Origin: UBA1756 sp045132235
GTDB lineage: Bacteria; Bacteroidota; Bacteroidia; Bacteroidales; WCHB1-69
Direction of reading: 5' to 3'
NCBI GenBank assembly: GCA_045132235.1
Contig: JBGURX010000034.1
Location: 1 to 39,577 of the forward strand
Length of the DNA stretch: 39,577 bases
Of this stretch, positions 38,960 through 39,577 are shown one piece after another. The notes under the pieces are model-generated. The model had not been told where the DNA came from, did not search any database, and saw nothing but the letters and a program-made list of their open reading frames with translations. How positions within the stretch are numbered: the stretch's first letter is position 1; each line of letters starts with the position of its first letter. Position numbers and translations under genes: made by a program.

Positions 38960-39577
38960 TCAATTAATTTTACTTTTCAGAATACGTTTTTTACGATTTT
39001 TAACGGTCACCCGCACCACGCAATAGTCGATGAGCGGGGCGAAGATGTTCATGACGAGGATGGCGAGCATCATGCCTTCCGGGTAGCCCTTGTTGGCCAC
39101 GCGGATGACGATGGCCAGCACGCCCACCAGCAGTCCGAAGATAAACTTGCCGGCTGAAGTGTGCGCGGCGGTGACGGGGTCGGTGGCCATGAAGACCGCG
39201 CCGAAGAGGAAGCCGCCCATGACAAGGTGCTGCCAGCCACAGAACGGCGTGACACCGCATTGGAACAGGATTTCAGCCATCGCCCAGCCTCCGAAAATGG
39301 CCGTCAGCATGATTTTCCAGCTGGCCACTTGCGTCAGCAGCAAGATGAGAGCACCTATCAAGATGGCGATTTTGGAGGTCTCGCCGATACAGCCGGGAAT
39401 AGTGCCGACAAACATCTCCATGAACGAAGGCATCTGCGCAAGGTCGCCATTGGCCGCCAGCGCCAACGGCGTGGCTCCGGAAACCGCATCCGGTGCAGCG
39501 GAAATCCATACCGAGTCGCCGGAAATAACTGATGGATAGGCGAAAAAGACGAAAGCCCGTGCCACCAAGGCCGGATT
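38960..39577 (-). CDS. nqrB: Na+-translocating NADH:quinone reductase subunit B (C-terminal part)
   Basis: The frame enters at the right edge (reading NPALVARAFVFFAYP) and gives 205 residues, about half of NqrB. SGATPLALA contains the Thr that carries covalent FMN in NqrB. MFVGTIPGCIGETSKIAIL, VFMATDPVTAAHTSAGKF and GYPEGMMLAILVMNIFAPLIDY are NqrB blocks; RnfD, the nearest relative, normally has different wording in the last one. NqrB is a multi-pass subunit of the sodium pump that moves electrons from NADH to quinone. The following gene is a lipoprotein, not nqrC. Confidence 0.92.
   Translation of the reverse strand, partial: NPALVARAFVFFAYPSVISGDSVWISAAPDAVSGATPLALAANGDLAQMPSFMEMFVGTIPGCIGETSKIAILIGALILLLTQVASWKIMLTAIFGGWAMAEILFQCGVTPFCGWQHLVMGGFLFGAVFMATDPVTAAHTSAGKFIFGLLVGVLAIVIRVANKGYPEGMMLAILVMNIFAPLIDYCVVRVTVKNRKKRILKSKIN

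Overview
The window looks like a chromosome segment of a Bacteroidota bacterium, most likely order Bacteroidales. Four things support this. The -7 promoter element TAnnTTTG recurs upstream of genes, in two cases with a TTG about 21 bp further up. Shine-Dalgarno sequences are mostly absent. Family content is typical: DUF4476, SUMF/FGE lipoproteins, a TonB C-terminal module in an exported protein, RhuM with a PLD-like domain, an ATP synthase epsilon subunit reduced to one domain, and Na+-NQR. Housekeeping genes are moderately GC-rich and intergenic DNA is AT-rich. I see no tRNA, rRNA, CRISPR array, prophage or intact insertion sequence. A genus cannot be assigned from sequence alone.

Layout. 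1-4.8 kb: a DUF1295 membrane protein and an exported protein with a TonB C-terminal module, meeting tail to tail a minus-strand pair made of a GT2 glycosyltransferase and a convincing homologue of eukaryotic steroid 5-alpha-reductase. 4.8-7.0 kb: groES-groEL with a strong promoter and a GNRA-loop terminator. 7.0-12.8 kb: a GNAT-CutC fusion, a COG0523 metallochaperone GTPase with an Asp/His-rich segment, a large exported transglutaminase-like protein and a YigZ/IMPACT protein. 12.8-14.9 kb, minus strand: an esterase with a C-terminal LysM domain and a D12-class DNA adenine methyltransferase. 15.0-22.0 kb: two paralogous small Cys-rich lipoproteins separated by an 8-bp tandem repeat, then meaB, serS, a TPR protein, a MATE exporter and a VanX-like dipeptidase. 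22.0-24.6 kb: a minus-strand RluB/RsuA-type pseudouridine synthase and the infC-rpmI-rplT operon, in which infC appears to start at ATC behind a strong Shine-Dalgarno.

24.6-27.6 kb is the most accessory-looking part. It holds a SUMF-domain lipoprotein followed by what looks like the stump of a larger outer-membrane protein gene, then an AT-richer RhuM/PLD-like gene bracketed by three REP-like palindromes. 27.6-30.2 kb is an envelope cluster: a GmhB-like HAD phosphatase, an LpxL-like acyltransferase and a periplasmic-binding-fold protein. 30.2-31.9 kb: GAPDH and 3-methyladenine glycosylase. 32.0-38.3 kb: atpD-atpC, pcm, a DUF4476 protein, riboflavin synthase and a short UvrA paralogue. The window ends on the minus strand with a lipoprotein and the C-terminal part of nqrB; unusually, nqrC does not follow nqrB.

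I found no complete new multi-gene defence or biosynthetic system. The best leads are the SRD5A-like reductase, the GNAT-CutC fusion next to a metallochaperone, the palindrome-bracketed RhuM/PLD gene, the ATC-initiated infC, the paired Cys-rich lipoproteins with the 8-mer tract, and nqrB without nqrC.
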